DNA from: Marinobacter denitrificans
GTDB lineage: Bacteria > Pseudomonadota > Gammaproteobacteria > Pseudomonadales > Oleiphilaceae
DNA: 64,000 bases
Direction: 5' to 3'
Assembly: GCF_008795955.1 (NCBI RefSeq)
Contig: NZ_VMHN01000004.1
Coordinates: forward strand, 1 to 64,000
Part shown: one piece after another, positions 37,292 through 47,219 of the stretch
Numbering within the stretch: position 1 is the stretch's first letter
Layout of the letters: every line of letters starts with the position of its first letter
Made by a program: the position numbers and the translations under genes
The notes under the pieces: model-generated
What the model saw: the letters and a program-made list of their open reading frames with translations, nothing else
The model's database searches: none
What the model was told of the DNA's origin: nothing

Positions 37292-39457
37292 ATGAGCATC
37301 GCGGAACGATTTTTCAACCGTTGCAGCAACTCCGGCAAAGCCGGCAAACAGGCAGCCATCCTGACGCTGGCGCTGGCACTCGCGCTGCCTGTATCAGCCA
37401 AAGTGGATACCGACAAGGTCTACGAACCCGTCTCCCCTTCGGTAGAACAAGCCAGGGCGAATATCCTCATCGCCCGGCAATTGCAGTTTACCCATTTCCG
37501 CGATATGAGCATCAACGACTCCCTTTCCGGGGACGTATTCGATGCCTACCTGGAATACCTCGATGGTCAACGCATCTACCTGACCCAAAAGGACATCGAG
37601 AACTTCAATGCCGTACGCCTGGGGCTTGGCTCGGCCCTGAAAACCGGCCAGCTTCAGCCCGGGTTCGACATCTACAACCTGGTGCAGCAACGAATTATCC
37701 AACGTCTGGAATTCGCCCTAGCCGTTATTGATGAAGGTATCGACAAGCTCGACTTCGAGGCCGAAGAAAGCATCCTGCTGGATCGATCCGAAGCCAGCTG
37801 GGAAGCCGACGAGGAAGCGCTGGACGCCCTGTGGGTCAAGAGAATCAAGAACGCGGTACTCGCCCAGCGCCTCAATGGCACCGAGGATGAAAGTATCGAA
37901 GAAGCTCTTCGCCGCCGGTACGAAGGCCAGTTAAAGCGAGCCTACCAGGCCCGCAGCGAAGACGCCTTCCAGGCTTATATGAACGCCTTTGCCGGCATGT
38001 GGGACCCGCATACCTCCTACTTCTCCCCGCGCACCTCCGAGAACTTCAACATCAACATGAGCCTCTCCCTGGAAGGCATCGGGGCTGTGCTGCAGTCGGA
38101 CAATGAATACACCAAAGTGGTGCGCCTGGTGCCAGGCGGGCCGGCGGCCAAGCAGGGGCAACTGGAACCGGCCGACCGCATTGTGTCGGTGCGCCAGGAA
38201 GATGAAGACAAAGTGGTTAACGTGATTGGCTGGCGCCTTGACGAAGTGGTGGACCTTATTCGGGGTCCGCGGGAATCCACCGTTACACTGGAAGTCATTC
38301 CGGCCGATGCCGCCGACGAAACCGTGACCGAAACCATTGCCATCAAGCGCGATAAAGTGAAGCTGGAGGAGCAGAGCGCCAGCAAGGAAGTGATCGAATT
38401 TGAGCGGGGCGACGATACTTTCCGCATCGGCGTCATCCACATTCCCACTTTCTACGCTGACTTCAAGGCGATGCAGAACGGTGATCCGAACTACAAGAGC
38501 ACCACCCGTGATGTTCGCAAACTGATCGACGAGCTCAAGGCCGAGGGCATCGATGGAGTGGTAATGGACCTCCGCAACAATGGCGGCGGTGCTCTTCACG
38601 AAGCCAACGACCTGGTAGGCCTGTTTATCGAGAAGGGCCCCACAGTGCAGATCCGCAACTCCAATAACGACGTGCAGGTACTGAACGACGAGGACCCGTC
38701 GGTTTCCTACGATGGCCCGCTGGTGGTTCTGGTCAATCGCATGAGTGCTTCGGCATCAGAGATCTTTGCAGGCGCCATTCAGGATTATGGCCGGGGCCTG
38801 GTGGTAGGGTCACAAACCTTTGGCAAGGGCACCGTGCAGGCTGTACGCCCGCTGAACCATGGCCAGTTGAAGATCACCCAGAGCAAGTTCTACAGGGTTT
38901 CTGGCGGCTCAACACAACACAAGGGCGTGATTCCCGATATCGAGATCCCCTCCCGGGTCGACAAGACCCGCATCGGTGAAGATGCTCTCGACCATGCCCT
39001 GCCCTGGGATCAGATCGAAGCCGTGCCTCACACCCGCTACTTTGACTTCAGCAGCGTGATTGACGAGCTACGTACACGCCACGACAACCGATTTGAAGAC
39101 CATCCGGAATTCCAGCTGCTGCAGAAAGAGATCGAGTTCCTCAAACAGCAGCGGGAGCAGACCTCTGTCAGCCTCAACATCGATTCTCGCAAGGAACATC
39201 AGTCACAGATCGAGCGCACGCGTCTCAGCATAGCCAATGCCCGCCGCGAGATTCATGGCGGCGACCCCTTCGACAGCCTCGAAGAACTGGATGACTGGCA
39301 GGACCAACAGGCCGCAGATCTGGACGCCACCGACGAGGAAATGGATTTTATCGTTCATGAGGGTGGCAACATCATGGCCGACATGCTGGAGCTCGATCAG
39401 CGCATGGCCTCTATCCTGGACCCCAAGCAGATAACCGCTCAGGCCCAGGCACGCTGA
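37292..39457 (+). CDS. prc: Carboxy-terminal processing (tail-specific) protease Prc
   Basis: A periplasmic serine protease of 721 residues from the chosen ATG. It has a signal peptide (hydrophobic ILTLALALALPVSA, cleavage near residue 36), an N-terminal domain (about 40-220), a PDZ domain beginning near GIGAVLQSDNEYTKVVRLVP, and the catalytic core with Ser487 (RMSASASEIF) and Lys512 (TFGKGTVQ). These are 25 residues apart, as in E. coli Tsp. The C-terminus is a DUF3340-type extension with coiled coil. Earlier in-frame ATGs exist at 37205 and 37211 but lack a ribosome site and would spoil the signal peptide. The HTH gene follows after 34 bases. Confidence 0.93.
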   Translation: MSIAERFFNRCSNSGKAGKQAAILTLALALALPVSAKVDTDKVYEPVSPSVEQARANILIARQLQFTHFRDMSINDSLSGDVFDAYLEYLDGQRIYLTQKDIENFNAVRLGLGSALKTGQLQPGFDIYNLVQQRIIQRLEFALAVIDEGIDKLDFEAEESILLDRSEASWEADEEALDALWVKRIKNAVLAQRLNGTEDESIEEALRRRYEGQLKRAYQARSEDAFQAYMNAFAGMWDPHTSYFSPRTSENFNINMSLSLEGIGAVLQSDNEYTKVVRLVPGGPAAKQGQLEPADRIVSVRQEDEDKVVNVIGWRLDEVVDLIRGPRESTVTLEVIPADAADETVTETIAIKRDKVKLEEQSASKEVIEFERGDDTFRIGVIHIPTFYADFKAMQNGDPNYKSTTRDVRKLIDELKAEGIDGVVMDLRNNGGGALHEANDLVGLFIEKGPTVQIRNSNNDVQVLNDEDPSVSYDGPLVVLVNRMSASASEIFAGAIQDYGRGLVVGSQTFGKGTVQAVRPLNHGQLKITQSKFYRVSGGSTQHKGVIPDIEIPSRVDKTRIGEDALDHALPWDQIEAVPHTRYFDFSSVIDELRTRHDNRFEDHPEFQLLQKEIEFLKQQREQTSVSLNIDSRKEHQSQIERTRLSIANARREIHGGDPFDSLEELDDWQDQQAADLDATDEEMDFIVHEGGNIMADMLELDQRMASILDPKQITAQAQAR

Positions 39458-39491
39458 GCGGCATCAATTCCTCCGTTAACGGGCGTTAGCC

Positions 39492-40214
39492 ATGGCTGAC
39501 AAGGAAGAAGACCGGAACAGGGCCCGCCTGCTGGAAGGCATGCTGATGGACGCCATGCATGCCATGAGGTCCATGGAAGAGGTTGAACAGGTCCAGGGCT
39601 CATCAAGTCCCGGGGAGAGCAAGGAATCAGAGTCCCTCGTTGATCGCATTGCCGGTTTTACCGGCTCGGCCCTTCGTTTTGCCGCAAGGTCTACCGATAC
39701 CTCCCTGAGAGTTGGCCGCGCGCTGATGAATTCTCAGGACCAACTGCGCATGATGCTGGTAGCAGGAAAATCCCTCAAGGACATCCGTGAAGTAGCTGGG
39801 CTCACCCTGTCGGAAATGAGCGAAGCCCTGAACCTGAAGGACAAATCAGTTCTGGAAGCTATCGAGAACGGCACCACCACCCTGTCCTTTGAGCTGATAC
39901 TCCGCCTGGCAGCCCTGATAGCCCGCAACGATCCCATTCCGTTCATTCTTCGCACCACCCGCAATTACAACCCGGAAGTCTGGCGCATTCTGAACGATTG
40001 GGGCGTCGGCCGTCTGCCACTGCAGTTTGAGCGGGAACGTCAGTTCATCAATATTTTCCGCAGCCACGACGATGCCCGTACCCTCTCTGACGAGGGGTTC
40101 CAGAAAGTCCTGGAGTTCACTCGCCAAAGCTTCGAGATGTCGCTGCATTTCATCGAAGAGCAGGAAAAGGAAATGGCGCAGTTACGGGCGAAAAAGGACA
40201 ACTCAGCGGAATAA
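39492..40214 (+). CDS. Helix-turn-helix domain protein of unknown role
   Basis: A 240-residue protein. A Cro/C1-type HTH spans about 85-145 ([35 protein letters not shown] in parts), followed by a predicted helical region with [36 protein letters not shown]. The N-terminal 80 residues are acidic and may be an oligomerisation region. It follows prc closely and overlaps the end of the convergent mtnA gene by 12 bases. I do not recognise a characterised relative; a DNA-binding regulator linked to envelope proteolysis is only a guess from position. Confidence 0.75.
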   Translation: MADKEEDRNRARLLEGMLMDAMHAMRSMEEVEQVQGSSSPGESKESESLVDRIAGFTGSALRFAARSTDTSLRVGRALMNSQDQLRMMLVAGKSLKDIREVAGLTLSEMSEALNLKDKSVLEAIENGTTTLSFELILRLAALIARNDPIPFILRTTRNYNPEVWRILNDWGVGRLPLQFERERQFINIFRSHDDARTLSDEGFQKVLEFTRQSFEMSLHFIEEQEKEMAQLRAKKDNSAE

Positions 40215-41267
40215 CGTCTTCATTCCGGTCACATTCGGCGTGCTGACAACCCCTTTCTCCGTCACGATTACGTCGATCAGACTCGCAGGAGTGACATCAA
40301 ATACCGGGTTGAATACTTTCACACCGGCCGGTGCAATGGCCATTCCTCTTATCTGCCTCAGCTCCGAACCCTCCCTTTCTTCAATAGGGATATCCTTGCC
40401 GGTCTCCAGTGACATATCCACGGTGCTGGAAGGCGCCACCACCATGAATCCGACCTTGTGATGGCGAGCCAGTACAGCGAGGCTGTAGGTACCAATCTTG
40501 TTGGCGACGTCCCCATTGGCGGTAATGCGATCGGCACCGACAATCACCCAGCGCACCTTACCGGCGGCCATAATCGCTGCAGCCGCGCCATCGGCATTCA
40601 GCGTGACAGGAATACCGTCCCGCGACAGCTCCCAGGCAGTGAGCCTGCTGCCCTGAAGCCAGGGGCGGGTCTCGTCCGCAAACACCTCCTTGAGCAACTT
40701 TGCTTCATGAAGTCGGCGGATTACGCCCAGCGCAGTTCCATACCCCCCGGTCGCCAGGGCCCCGGTATTGCAGTGAGTAAGCACAGAGAATGGTTTGTGG
40801 GCAGCCATATGCTCCAGAGCGTAATCCGCCATGGTGAGATTGGCGGCCAGGTCGTCCTCATGAATGCGAACAGCGGTTGCGGCAAGACGTTTGACGGCTT
40901 CATACAGGGAATGGCAAGCGGCGAATTCGCGCTCCATCTCCTGAAGTGCCCAGAACAGATTTACCGCCGTCGGTCGGGAGGCTGCCAACTCCCGTATCGC
41001 CTGCTTGATCTCGGCTTTCCAGTCACCACCACCGGCGTGGCGGGCGGCGAGGGCCACTCCATAAGCCGCACTGATGCCAATAGCAGGAGCACCGCGCACC
41101 ACCATGTCCTGGATACACTGGGCCACACCGGAGGCTCCCTCCACCGTAATCCAGTGCTCCTGATCCGGCAACAGGCGCTGATCCAGCAGCTCAAGACTGC
41201 CTCCATGCCAGCGCATGGCAACGGTTCCCACGGAACGCCCACCGGAAGAAACGGGGGTTTTGCTCAT
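40203..41267 (-). CDS. mtnA: S-methyl-5-thioribose-1-phosphate isomerase (MtnA)
   Basis: MtnA converts methylthioribose 1-phosphate to methylthioribulose 1-phosphate in methionine salvage. The 354-residue protein has [13 protein letters not shown] (58-70), catalytic Cys166 ([18 protein letters not shown]) and Asp246 ([20 protein letters not shown]), as in eIF2B-alpha-like isomerases. It is divergent from mtaD over a 157-base gap, as in Pseudomonas. No MtnK kinase or other salvage genes are nearby, so its substrate probably comes by deamination of methylthioadenosine and phosphorolysis of methylthioinosine. Confidence 0.94.
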   Translation of the reverse strand: MSKTPVSSGGRSVGTVAMRWHGGSLELLDQRLLPDQEHWITVEGASGVAQCIQDMVVRGAPAIGISAAYGVALAARHAGGGDWKAEIKQAIRELAASRPTAVNLFWALQEMEREFAACHSLYEAVKRLAATAVRIHEDDLAANLTMADYALEHMAAHKPFSVLTHCNTGALATGGYGTALGVIRRLHEAKLLKEVFADETRPWLQGSRLTAWELSRDGIPVTLNADGAAAAIMAAGKVRWVIVGADRITANGDVANKIGTYSLAVLARHHKVGFMVVAPSSTVDMSLETGKDIPIEEREGSELRQIRGMAIAPAGVKVFNPVFDVTPASLIDVIVTEKGVVSTPNVTGMKTLFR

Positions 41268-41380
41268 TCAGTCACTCCAGCCAGGTAAAAAAGGCAGTAT
41301 ACCCCTGATCGCGCCCCAAACTCAGCCCCCAGGGTAGTTCTCGGCCCGGGTGGTCGCTATACTTTCGGGCTACATTCTTT

Positions 41381-41407
41381 GGCTGCACGGAAGGGTTCCG
41401 TGCAGCC
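41381..41407 (+). promoter_or_regulatory. Perfect 12-bp hairpin in the mtaD leader
   Basis: The sequence GGCTGCACGGAA-GGG-TTCCGTGCAGCC forms a perfect stem with a 3-base loop, ending 17 bases before the mtaD start. It sits in the divergent mtnA/mtaD region, about 20 bases after a TATACT that could be a -10 box (41358-41363). There is no T run, so it is not a simple terminator. It could be a DNA palindrome bound by a regulator or a 5' mRNA structure. Confidence 0.6.
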
Positions 41408-41424
41408 CGGCCAAGGCAGGGTAA

Positions 41425-42765
41425 ATGACGGCAGATACCATTACCGCAGCAGACATTCGCATCAACGCACGCTGGGTTATCCCCATCGCGCCGGCGAACG
41501 AACTACTGGAACATCAGGCGGTGCTCATCCAGGGCGAACGAATTGCCGCGGTAGTCTCCCGGGAAGAAGCCGACACCCGCTTCCGAGCCAAGGAAACCAT
41601 CGACCTGCCCAATCATGTTGTTCTTCCCGGCCTGATCAATATGCATGGCCACGCCGCCATGTCGCTGTTCCGCGGCCTGGCAGATGACCTGCCGTTGATG
41701 ACCTGGCTGAATGACCATATCTGGCCCGCCGAAGGGGCGTTTGTCAGCGAAACTTTCATTGCCGATGGCACCCAGTTGGCGATGGCGGAAATGTTGCGCA
41801 CCGGTACCACCACTTTTTCAGACATGTACTTCTTTCCGGAGATTGTGGCCCAGATGGCCAGGGACGCCGGCATGCGCGCCCAGGTATGTTTCCCGCTTCT
41901 GGACTTCCCCACACCCTGGGGCTCCGGGCCAGAGGAATATCTCTCCAAGGGCGAAAGCTTTATTCGCCAGTGGCACAACGATCCGTTCATCATGCCGGCC
42001 ATTGGCCCTCACGCCCCCTATACCGTATCGGACGCTCCGCTTGCGAAAGCAGTGGCGCTGTCTCAGGCGACCGGCGCTCCGATCCAGATACACCTGCACG
42101 AAACCGCCTCTGAAGTCACCGACTCCATGGAGCAGACCGGCATACGGCCGACACAACGAATGGCCGAACTGGGGGTTCTGGGGCCAACAACCCAGTGTGT
42201 CCACATGACACAGATCGATGACTCGGATATACAATTGCTGAAAACTACCGGCGCCCAGGTAATACATTGCCCTGAATCCAACCTCAAGCTGGCGAGCGGC
42301 CTCAGCCCGGTGCAGAAATTCCGCGATGCGGGCATCAATGTCGCCATTGGCACTGACGGTGCGGCCAGCAATAACGACCTGGACCTGTTCGGCGAGCTCA
42401 ATACCGCAGCGATGCTGGCCAAAGTGGTAGCCGGGGACGCGTCTGCACTCTCTGCCCATGAAGCGCTGGCAATGGCCACCCTTGGGGGCGCGCAGGCACT
42501 GGGAAGAGCCCATGAGCTCGGGTCTCTGGAGGCTGGTAAACTGGCCGATCTCATTGCTGTTGACCTTGGCGACCCTTTCCTGCAACCAGTCTACGACCCG
42601 GCTTCACACCTTGTTTACAGCAACCATGGCCGCCAGGTAAGCCATAGCTGGATCAACGGCGTACCTCAGGTACAGGAAGGCAGGCTGACCCGTATTGACG
42701 TACCAGACCTGATGCTCCGCGTCCGGAGCTGGGCGGACCGTATTCGCGAACAGCAGACCAGCTGA
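41425..42765 (+). CDS. mtaD: 5-methylthioadenosine / S-adenosylhomocysteine deaminase (MtaD-like)
   Basis: An amidohydrolase of the TRZ/ATZ branch, 446 residues. Metal ligands are visible at HGH (His74 and His76 in NMHGHAAMS), in QIHLHETASE (near residue 212) and in IGTDGAASNNDLD (near 310-320). It deaminates methylthioadenosine, and often S-adenosylhomocysteine, to the inosine forms. Its position opposite mtnA and before ubiG is the same as in Pseudomonas, where this enzyme feeds a methylthioinosine route. GGCAGGG lies before the ATG. Confidence 0.9.
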   Translation: MTADTITAADIRINARWVIPIAPANELLEHQAVLIQGERIAAVVSREEADTRFRAKETIDLPNHVVLPGLINMHGHAAMSLFRGLADDLPLMTWLNDHIWPAEGAFVSETFIADGTQLAMAEMLRTGTTTFSDMYFFPEIVAQMARDAGMRAQVCFPLLDFPTPWGSGPEEYLSKGESFIRQWHNDPFIMPAIGPHAPYTVSDAPLAKAVALSQATGAPIQIHLHETASEVTDSMEQTGIRPTQRMAELGVLGPTTQCVHMTQIDDSDIQLLKTTGAQVIHCPESNLKLASGLSPVQKFRDAGINVAIGTDGAASNNDLDLFGELNTAAMLAKVVAGDASALSAHEALAMATLGGAQALGRAHELGSLEAGKLADLIAVDLGDPFLQPVYDPASHLVYSNHGRQVSHSWINGVPQVQEGRLTRIDVPDLMLRVRSWADRIREQQTS

Positions 42766-42799
42766 CGCGCTCTATTCCAGATAGCAGACAGAGCCAACT

Positions 42800-43528
42800 A
42801 TGAGCAACCAGAACGTAGACCACAGTGAAATCGCCAAATTCGAGGCACTCGCCAGCCGCTGGTGGGACCCCACTAGCGAATTCCGGCCCCTGCACGACAT
42901 CAATCCGCTGCGCCTCAACTACATTGACGAGCGCGTGCCACTGGCAGGAAAGCGGGCCCTGGACGTCGGCTGCGGCGGCGGCCTGCTATCCGAAGGCATG
43001 GCACAGCGGGGCGCGCACGTGACTGGCATAGACATGGGCGAAGCACCGCTGGCAGTTGCCAGGCTCCATGGCATGGAAAGCGGAATCAAGGTGGATTACC
43101 GCCAGATCACCGTTGAAGAGCTGGCAATGGACCCGGAACATACAGGCCAGTACGACGTGGTCACCTGCCTGGAGATGCTGGAGCATGTTCCGGACCCTGC
43201 GTCGGTCATCAAGGCCTGCGCGGCCCTGCTGAAACCCGGCGGGCACCTGTTCGTGTCCACCATCAACCGCAACCCCAAGTCGTTCCTGTTCGCGATTGTG
43301 GGCGCGGAATATGTGCTCAGACTGCTGCCCAAGGGCACTCACGAATGGCGCAAATTCATTCGCCCGTCGGAAATGTCTGACCACCTGCGCCACGCCGGGC
43401 TGGACATCCGTGAACTGACCGGCATGACCTACAACCCCGTTACCAAGGTTTATCGCCTGGGGCGGGATGTGGACGTGAACTATATGATGCATGCCATGGA
43501 TACGCGCGAGGAAACAGATCCATCGTGA
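42800..43528 (+). CDS. ubiG: Ubiquinone biosynthesis O-methyltransferase (UbiG)
   Basis: UbiG performs both O-methylations in ubiquinone synthesis with S-adenosylmethionine, at the inner face of the membrane. The 242-residue protein begins with the typical [15 protein letters not shown], then the SAM loop [12 protein letters not shown] (54-65) and [15 protein letters not shown]. The stop overlaps the GTG start of the next gene by 4 bases. By-product S-adenosylhomocysteine would be a substrate for the deaminase upstream. Confidence 0.95.
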   Translation: MSNQNVDHSEIAKFEALASRWWDPTSEFRPLHDINPLRLNYIDERVPLAGKRALDVGCGGGLLSEGMAQRGAHVTGIDMGEAPLAVARLHGMESGIKVDYRQITVEELAMDPEHTGQYDVVTCLEMLEHVPDPASVIKACAALLKPGGHLFVSTINRNPKSFLFAIVGAEYVLRLLPKGTHEWRKFIRPSEMSDHLRHAGLDIRELTGMTYNPVTKVYRLGRDVDVNYMMHAMDTREETDPS

Positions 43529-44193
43529 CTGCTATCCCCTCACAGCCGTCAATTGTTCTGTTCGACCTGGATGGCACCCTGATTGACACCGCGCCGGACT
43601 TCATCCGTTGCCTCAACGAACTCCGGCGGGCCCACGGACTGGCAGCGCTGCCTGCGCCCCATATCCGCCGCTCGGTGTCCAACGGCGCCAGGGCCATGAT
43701 CCGGGTGGGCTTTGGTCTTGAGCCGGATCATCCGGACTATCTGGAAAAACACACGGCATTTCTCGACCTGTATGAAGCCGGCATTGCCGTGGAAACTGCC
43801 CTATTCGAGGGCATGGACAGCATCCTGCAAGATCTGGAATCCCGCAATATCCCCTGGGGCATTGTCACCAACAAACCGGTACGTTTTGCAGCACCTTTAA
43901 TCGAGGCTCTGGACCTTGCAAACCGCTGCTCTACGCTGATCTGCCCGGATCATGTCACTGACCGCAAACCCCACCCTGAAGCCCTGCTTCTGGCCTGCCG
44001 GGAAGTAGGGGCCGATCCGGCTACCGGCGTGTATGTCGGCGACCACGAGCGGGACATTGAAGCCGGGCGCAACGCGGGTATGACAACCATCGCAGTACGT
44101 TACGGTTATATCGAACAGCCAGAGGCGGTTGACCTGTGGCAAGCTGACATCGTGGCTGACACCGTCAGCGACCTGGCAAAACTGTTACAATAG
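43525..44193 (+). CDS. mupP: HAD phosphatase, probable N-acetylmuramic acid 6-phosphate phosphatase (MupP); Gph-like
   Basis: A HAD hydrolase of 222 residues with nucleophile Asp14 and acid Asp16 ([15 protein letters not shown]), motif III lysine in [11 protein letters not shown], and motif IV in [15 protein letters not shown]. By sequence it would be called phosphoglycolate phosphatase. In Pseudomonas the HAD protein encoded between ubiG and the YciK-like SDR is MupP, which acts in cell-wall recycling toward UDP-MurNAc. The same order here makes MupP the better call. It starts with GTG overlapping the ubiG stop. Confidence 0.8.
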   Translation: MTAIPSQPSIVLFDLDGTLIDTAPDFIRCLNELRRAHGLAALPAPHIRRSVSNGARAMIRVGFGLEPDHPDYLEKHTAFLDLYEAGIAVETALFEGMDSILQDLESRNIPWGIVTNKPVRFAAPLIEALDLANRCSTLICPDHVTDRKPHPEALLLACREVGADPATGVYVGDHERDIEAGRNAGMTTIAVRYGYIEQPEAVDLWQADIVADTVSDLAKLLQ

Positions 44194-44214
44194 AGTTCCA
44201 AACGGAGACACAGA

Positions 44215-44964
44215 ATGCAGGACTATCAAGCACCGGCTGATTTGCTGAAAGATCGCATCCTTATGGTAACCGGTGCCGGCAGCGGCATCGGACGGGCAGC
44301 AGCAAAAGCCTATGCGGCCCATGGAGCCACTGTGATTCTTGTAGGCCGTACCGTTTCCAGGCTGGAATCCGTGTATGACGAAATTGAGGCCGCAGGTCAC
44401 CCGAAACCGGCTATCGTGCCGCTGAATTTCGAAGGGGCTGCCGTCAAAGACTATGAAGAACTGGCGATGACAATCGAAGACAACTTCGATCATCTGGACG
44501 GCCTGCTTCACAACGCCGCCATCCTTGGCGCACGCAGCCCCATTGAACTTTATGACCCGGAAATCTGGAACAAGGTAATGCACGTGAATGCCACCGCTCC
44601 GTTCCTGCTGAGCCGGGCAATGATTCCATTGCTGCGCAAGTCTGAGGATGCCTCCGTCATTTTCACCTCCTCCGGTGTCGGCCGCCGCGCCAAGCCCTAC
44701 TGGGGAGCCTACGCGGTTTCCAAGTTCGCCATCGAAGGACTGAGCCAGATGCTTTCCGAAGAGCTGGACGACGACCGCCACAATGTCCGGGTGAACAGTC
44801 TTAATCCGGGTGCAACCCGTACCAATATGAGAGCCACCGCGTATCCGGCCGAGAACCCGCAACAGAATCCTACGCCGGAGGACCTGATGCCGGTTTATCT
44901 GTACCTGATGGGGCCGGAAAGCAGAGGCGTCAACGGCCAGCAGCTAGACGCACAGCCCAAATAA
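44215..44964 (+). CDS. Short-chain dehydrogenase/reductase (YciK-like)
   Basis: A classical SDR of 249 residues: cofactor loop VTGAGSGIGRAAAKAYAAHG (16-35), the NAA-type motif LLHNAAILG, and the active-site pair YWGAYAVSKFAIEG (Tyr and Lys). It matches the YciK group, whose substrate is not known. GGAG lies before the ATG. Its stop overlaps the start of the glutaredoxin-like gene by one base. The order ubiG-mupP-yciK is conserved in Pseudomonas-like genomes. Confidence 0.88.
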   Translation: MQDYQAPADLLKDRILMVTGAGSGIGRAAAKAYAAHGATVILVGRTVSRLESVYDEIEAAGHPKPAIVPLNFEGAAVKDYEELAMTIEDNFDHLDGLLHNAAILGARSPIELYDPEIWNKVMHVNATAPFLLSRAMIPLLRKSEDASVIFTSSGVGRRAKPYWGAYAVSKFAIEGLSQMLSEELDDDRHNVRVNSLNPGATRTNMRATAYPAENPQQNPTPEDLMPVYLYLMGPESRGVNGQQLDAQPK

Positions 44965-45197
44965 TGGAACTGATTTTCTACACCACGTCCCAGTGCCATC
45001 TCTGCGAGCTGGCCGAAGCGCTGCTGGTAAATACGCCCATGCCAGAACCGATCCCCGTGGACGCGGTGGATATTGCCCAGTCCGGGCAACTGGTGGAGCG
45101 CTACGGCACCCGCATTCCGGTGCTGCGCCGTAACGACACCGACGAGGAACTGGACTGGCCGTTTACCAGGGATCAGTTACTGAACTTTCTCCGATGA
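44964..45197 (+). CDS. Glutaredoxin-like (DUF836) protein
   Basis: A 77-residue thioredoxin-fold protein with the CxxC pair at Cys11 and Cys14 (TSQCHLCELAEALL) and the cis-proline segment GTRIPVLRR near residue 50. It resembles the DUF836 glutaredoxin-like group. It begins in the stop codon of the SDR gene (TAATG), so it is co-translated with it. A redox role is inferred from the motif only. Confidence 0.82.
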   Translation: MELIFYTTSQCHLCELAEALLVNTPMPEPIPVDAVDIAQSGQLVERYGTRIPVLRRNDTDEELDWPFTRDQLLNFLR

Positions 45198-45209
45198 GGA
45201 TTGCCTGAC

Positions 45210-45980
45210 ATGTTGATGGTTATTTCCCCTGCAAAAACGCTGGACTACGAAAGCCCGCTGGCCACCACCAAGGCCACCCAACCGGATTTCCTGGACGATG
45301 CCTGCGAACTGGTTGACCAGCTCAAGGAACTGGAACCCCACGATATCAGCAACCTGATGGGCGTCAGCGACAAACTGGGCCAGCTCAATGCGGAACGCTT
45401 CAGAAACTGGCACACCCCCTTTACACCTGAGAATGCGCGTCAGGCAGTGCTGGCATTCAAGGGCGATGTGTATACGGGGCTCGATGCGGAAAGCTTCAGC
45501 GACAAGGAGTTCGGGATTGCCCAAAAGCACCTGCGGATCCTCTCCGGCCTTTACGGTGTGCTCAAACCCCTGGACCTGATGCAACCCTATCGCCTGGAAA
45601 TGGGCACAAAGTTCGAAAACCGCCGTGGCAAGGACCTGTACGCCTTCTGGGGCAGCAAGATCACCGACGAGCTCAACCGCCTGCTGAAGGCCGACGACGG
45701 GGTTCTGGTGAACCTGGCGTCCAACGAGTACTTCAAGAGCGTTCGCAAGAAAGAGCTGGATGCCCGCCTGGTCACACCCCAGTTCAAGGACTGGAAGAAT
45801 GGCCAGTACAAGATGATCAGCTTCTACGCCAAGAAGGCACGGGGCCTGATGTGCCGCTACGCCATCCAGAACAACATTACCCAGGCAGACGATCTCAAGG
45901 GGTTTGATCTTGAGGGTTATCGGTTCAGCGAGGAACAGTCCAGCGCGGACAATTGGGTCTTCCTGCGAGACGAACAGTAA
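45210..45980 (+). CDS. yaaA: Peroxide stress protein YaaA
   Basis: A 256-residue DUF328/UPF0246 protein. Family landmarks are the N-terminal [41 protein letters not shown] (in parts), [13 protein letters not shown] and [11 protein letters not shown]. In E. coli YaaA lowers free iron and so limits Fenton damage under peroxide stress, and it has a DNA-binding fold. The ATG at 45210 has GAGGA about 10 bases upstream; a TTG three codons earlier is less likely. Confidence 0.93.
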   Translation: MLMVISPAKTLDYESPLATTKATQPDFLDDACELVDQLKELEPHDISNLMGVSDKLGQLNAERFRNWHTPFTPENARQAVLAFKGDVYTGLDAESFSDKEFGIAQKHLRILSGLYGVLKPLDLMQPYRLEMGTKFENRRGKDLYAFWGSKITDELNRLLKADDGVLVNLASNEYFKSVRKKELDARLVTPQFKDWKNGQYKMISFYAKKARGLMCRYAIQNNITQADDLKGFDLEGYRFSEEQSSADNWVFLRDEQ

Positions 45981-46005
45981 GCCTTCTACAAACCCGGAGT
46001 GATTA

Positions 46006-46206
46006 ATGAACGAAGCAGTATTTGCAGAACTTTCCATGCTGGTCCTGCTGACCGGCCTGATTGTCTGGATGGGCTTTATTGTCTGGGACCTGGCCAAGAA
46101 GTCCCAGGCAGGCCGGTTTGGCACCATCGCCCTGTTTACTATTCTGGGTGCCGGTGTGGTGGGCTTTATCGTAAAAACCGTACTGGTCGAAATCATGCAG
46201 ATTTAA
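46006..46206 (+). CDS. DUF2788 small membrane protein
   Basis: A 66-residue protein with two transmembrane helices (about 9-29 and 42-62) joined by the short basic loop DLAKKSQAGRFG. It fits the DUF2788 family. It stands 25 bases after yaaA and 73 before rdgC. CGGAG lies before the ATG. No function is known. Confidence 0.8.
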   Translation: MNEAVFAELSMLVLLTGLIVWMGFIVWDLAKKSQAGRFGTIALFTILGAGVVGFIVKTVLVEIMQI

Positions 46207-46279
46207 GGTATCATCCCTCCCCTTCTGCAAAACCGACATCACTCTCGATTTCACCCCATAACCAACAAGGACCCGGACA

Positions 46280-47209
46280 ATGTGGTTTCGTAATGCCCGC
46301 GTATTCCGTTTTACCAAGCCATTTGAAATAACCGCCGAAGCCCTGGAGGAAAAGCTTCAGGCCGATGCCTTCAAGCCCTGTGGTCCCCAGGAAACATCCC
46401 GCCAGGGCTGGGTGTCGCCCATGGGAAAACACAGCGATCTGCTGGTTCACAGCGCCGGTGGGTACCACCTGATCGCCCTGCGCAAAGAAGAGAAGCTGTT
46501 GCCTGCCTCCGTTATCAAGGAACTGGTGGACGAAAAGGCGGAAATGATCGAGGCCGAGCAACATCGCAAGGTAAGGCGCAAGGAAAAGGACGAGCTGAAA
46601 GAAGAAGTGATGCTGGAAATGCTGCCACGGGCCTTTTCCAAGAACCGCCGATGTTACGCCTACCTGGCCCCCGCTGATGGTGTTCTGATAGTCGATGCCG
46701 GCTCCGCCAAGCAGGCGGAGGATCTGGCCTCGACGCTGCGCAAAAGCGTGGGCTCACTGCCTGTTCGCCCGCCAGCGGTGGAGCAGGCCCCCGGGTTTAC
46801 CTTTACCGGTTGGCTGAACGAGTCCATCGACCTGCCCGCAAGCATCGAACTGGGCACAGAATGCGAGCTGAAAGACACATCGGAAGACGGCGGCGTTGTG
46901 CGATGCAAGGGCCTGGACCTTCAGGGCGACGAAATCCGCAGCCACCTGGATGCCGGCATGCAGGTCACCAAACTGGCCGTCACCTGGGACGACAATCTAT
47001 CGTTCGTGCTGGATGAGGAACTGGGGATACGGCGCCTGAAATTCGGCGATACCCTACAGGAAAAGCTGGACGATGTTGACGCCGACGATGCCGCTGCCCG
47101 CTTCGATGCAGCCTTCTCGCTGATGACGCTGGAACTGGCCAGGCTGATCCCCGGACTGCTGGAGGCACTGGGCGGAGAAGACCGCTCAGCGATTGTCGAA
47201 GAGGGCTGA
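46280..47209 (+). CDS. rdgC: Recombination-associated protein RdgC
   Basis: RdgC is a nucleoid-associated ring-shaped DNA-binding protein that limits RecA activity. The 309-residue product has the family N-terminus MWFRNARVFRFTKPF, GWVSPMG near residue 44, AFSKNRRCYAYLAP, and the C-terminal pattern ending in the dimer region. It is convergent with the PatZ-like gene, with 10 bases between them. In the E. coli rdgC case, RecA regulation matters most in cells lacking restart proteins. Confidence 0.94.
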   Translation: MWFRNARVFRFTKPFEITAEALEEKLQADAFKPCGPQETSRQGWVSPMGKHSDLLVHSAGGYHLIALRKEEKLLPASVIKELVDEKAEMIEAEQHRKVRRKEKDELKEEVMLEMLPRAFSKNRRCYAYLAPADGVLIVDAGSAKQAEDLASTLRKSVGSLPVRPPAVEQAPGFTFTGWLNESIDLPASIELGTECELKDTSEDGGVVRCKGLDLQGDEIRSHLDAGMQVTKLAVTWDDNLSFVLDEELGIRRLKFGDTLQEKLDDVDADDAAARFDAAFSLMTLELARLIPGLLEALGGEDRSAIVEEG

Positions 47210-47219
47210 GAACCGCCTG

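Noticed and set aside
45177..46196. Minus-strand frame of 339 codons over yaaA
   Set aside because: Fully antisense to yaaA and DUF2788, both of which have clear family motifs.
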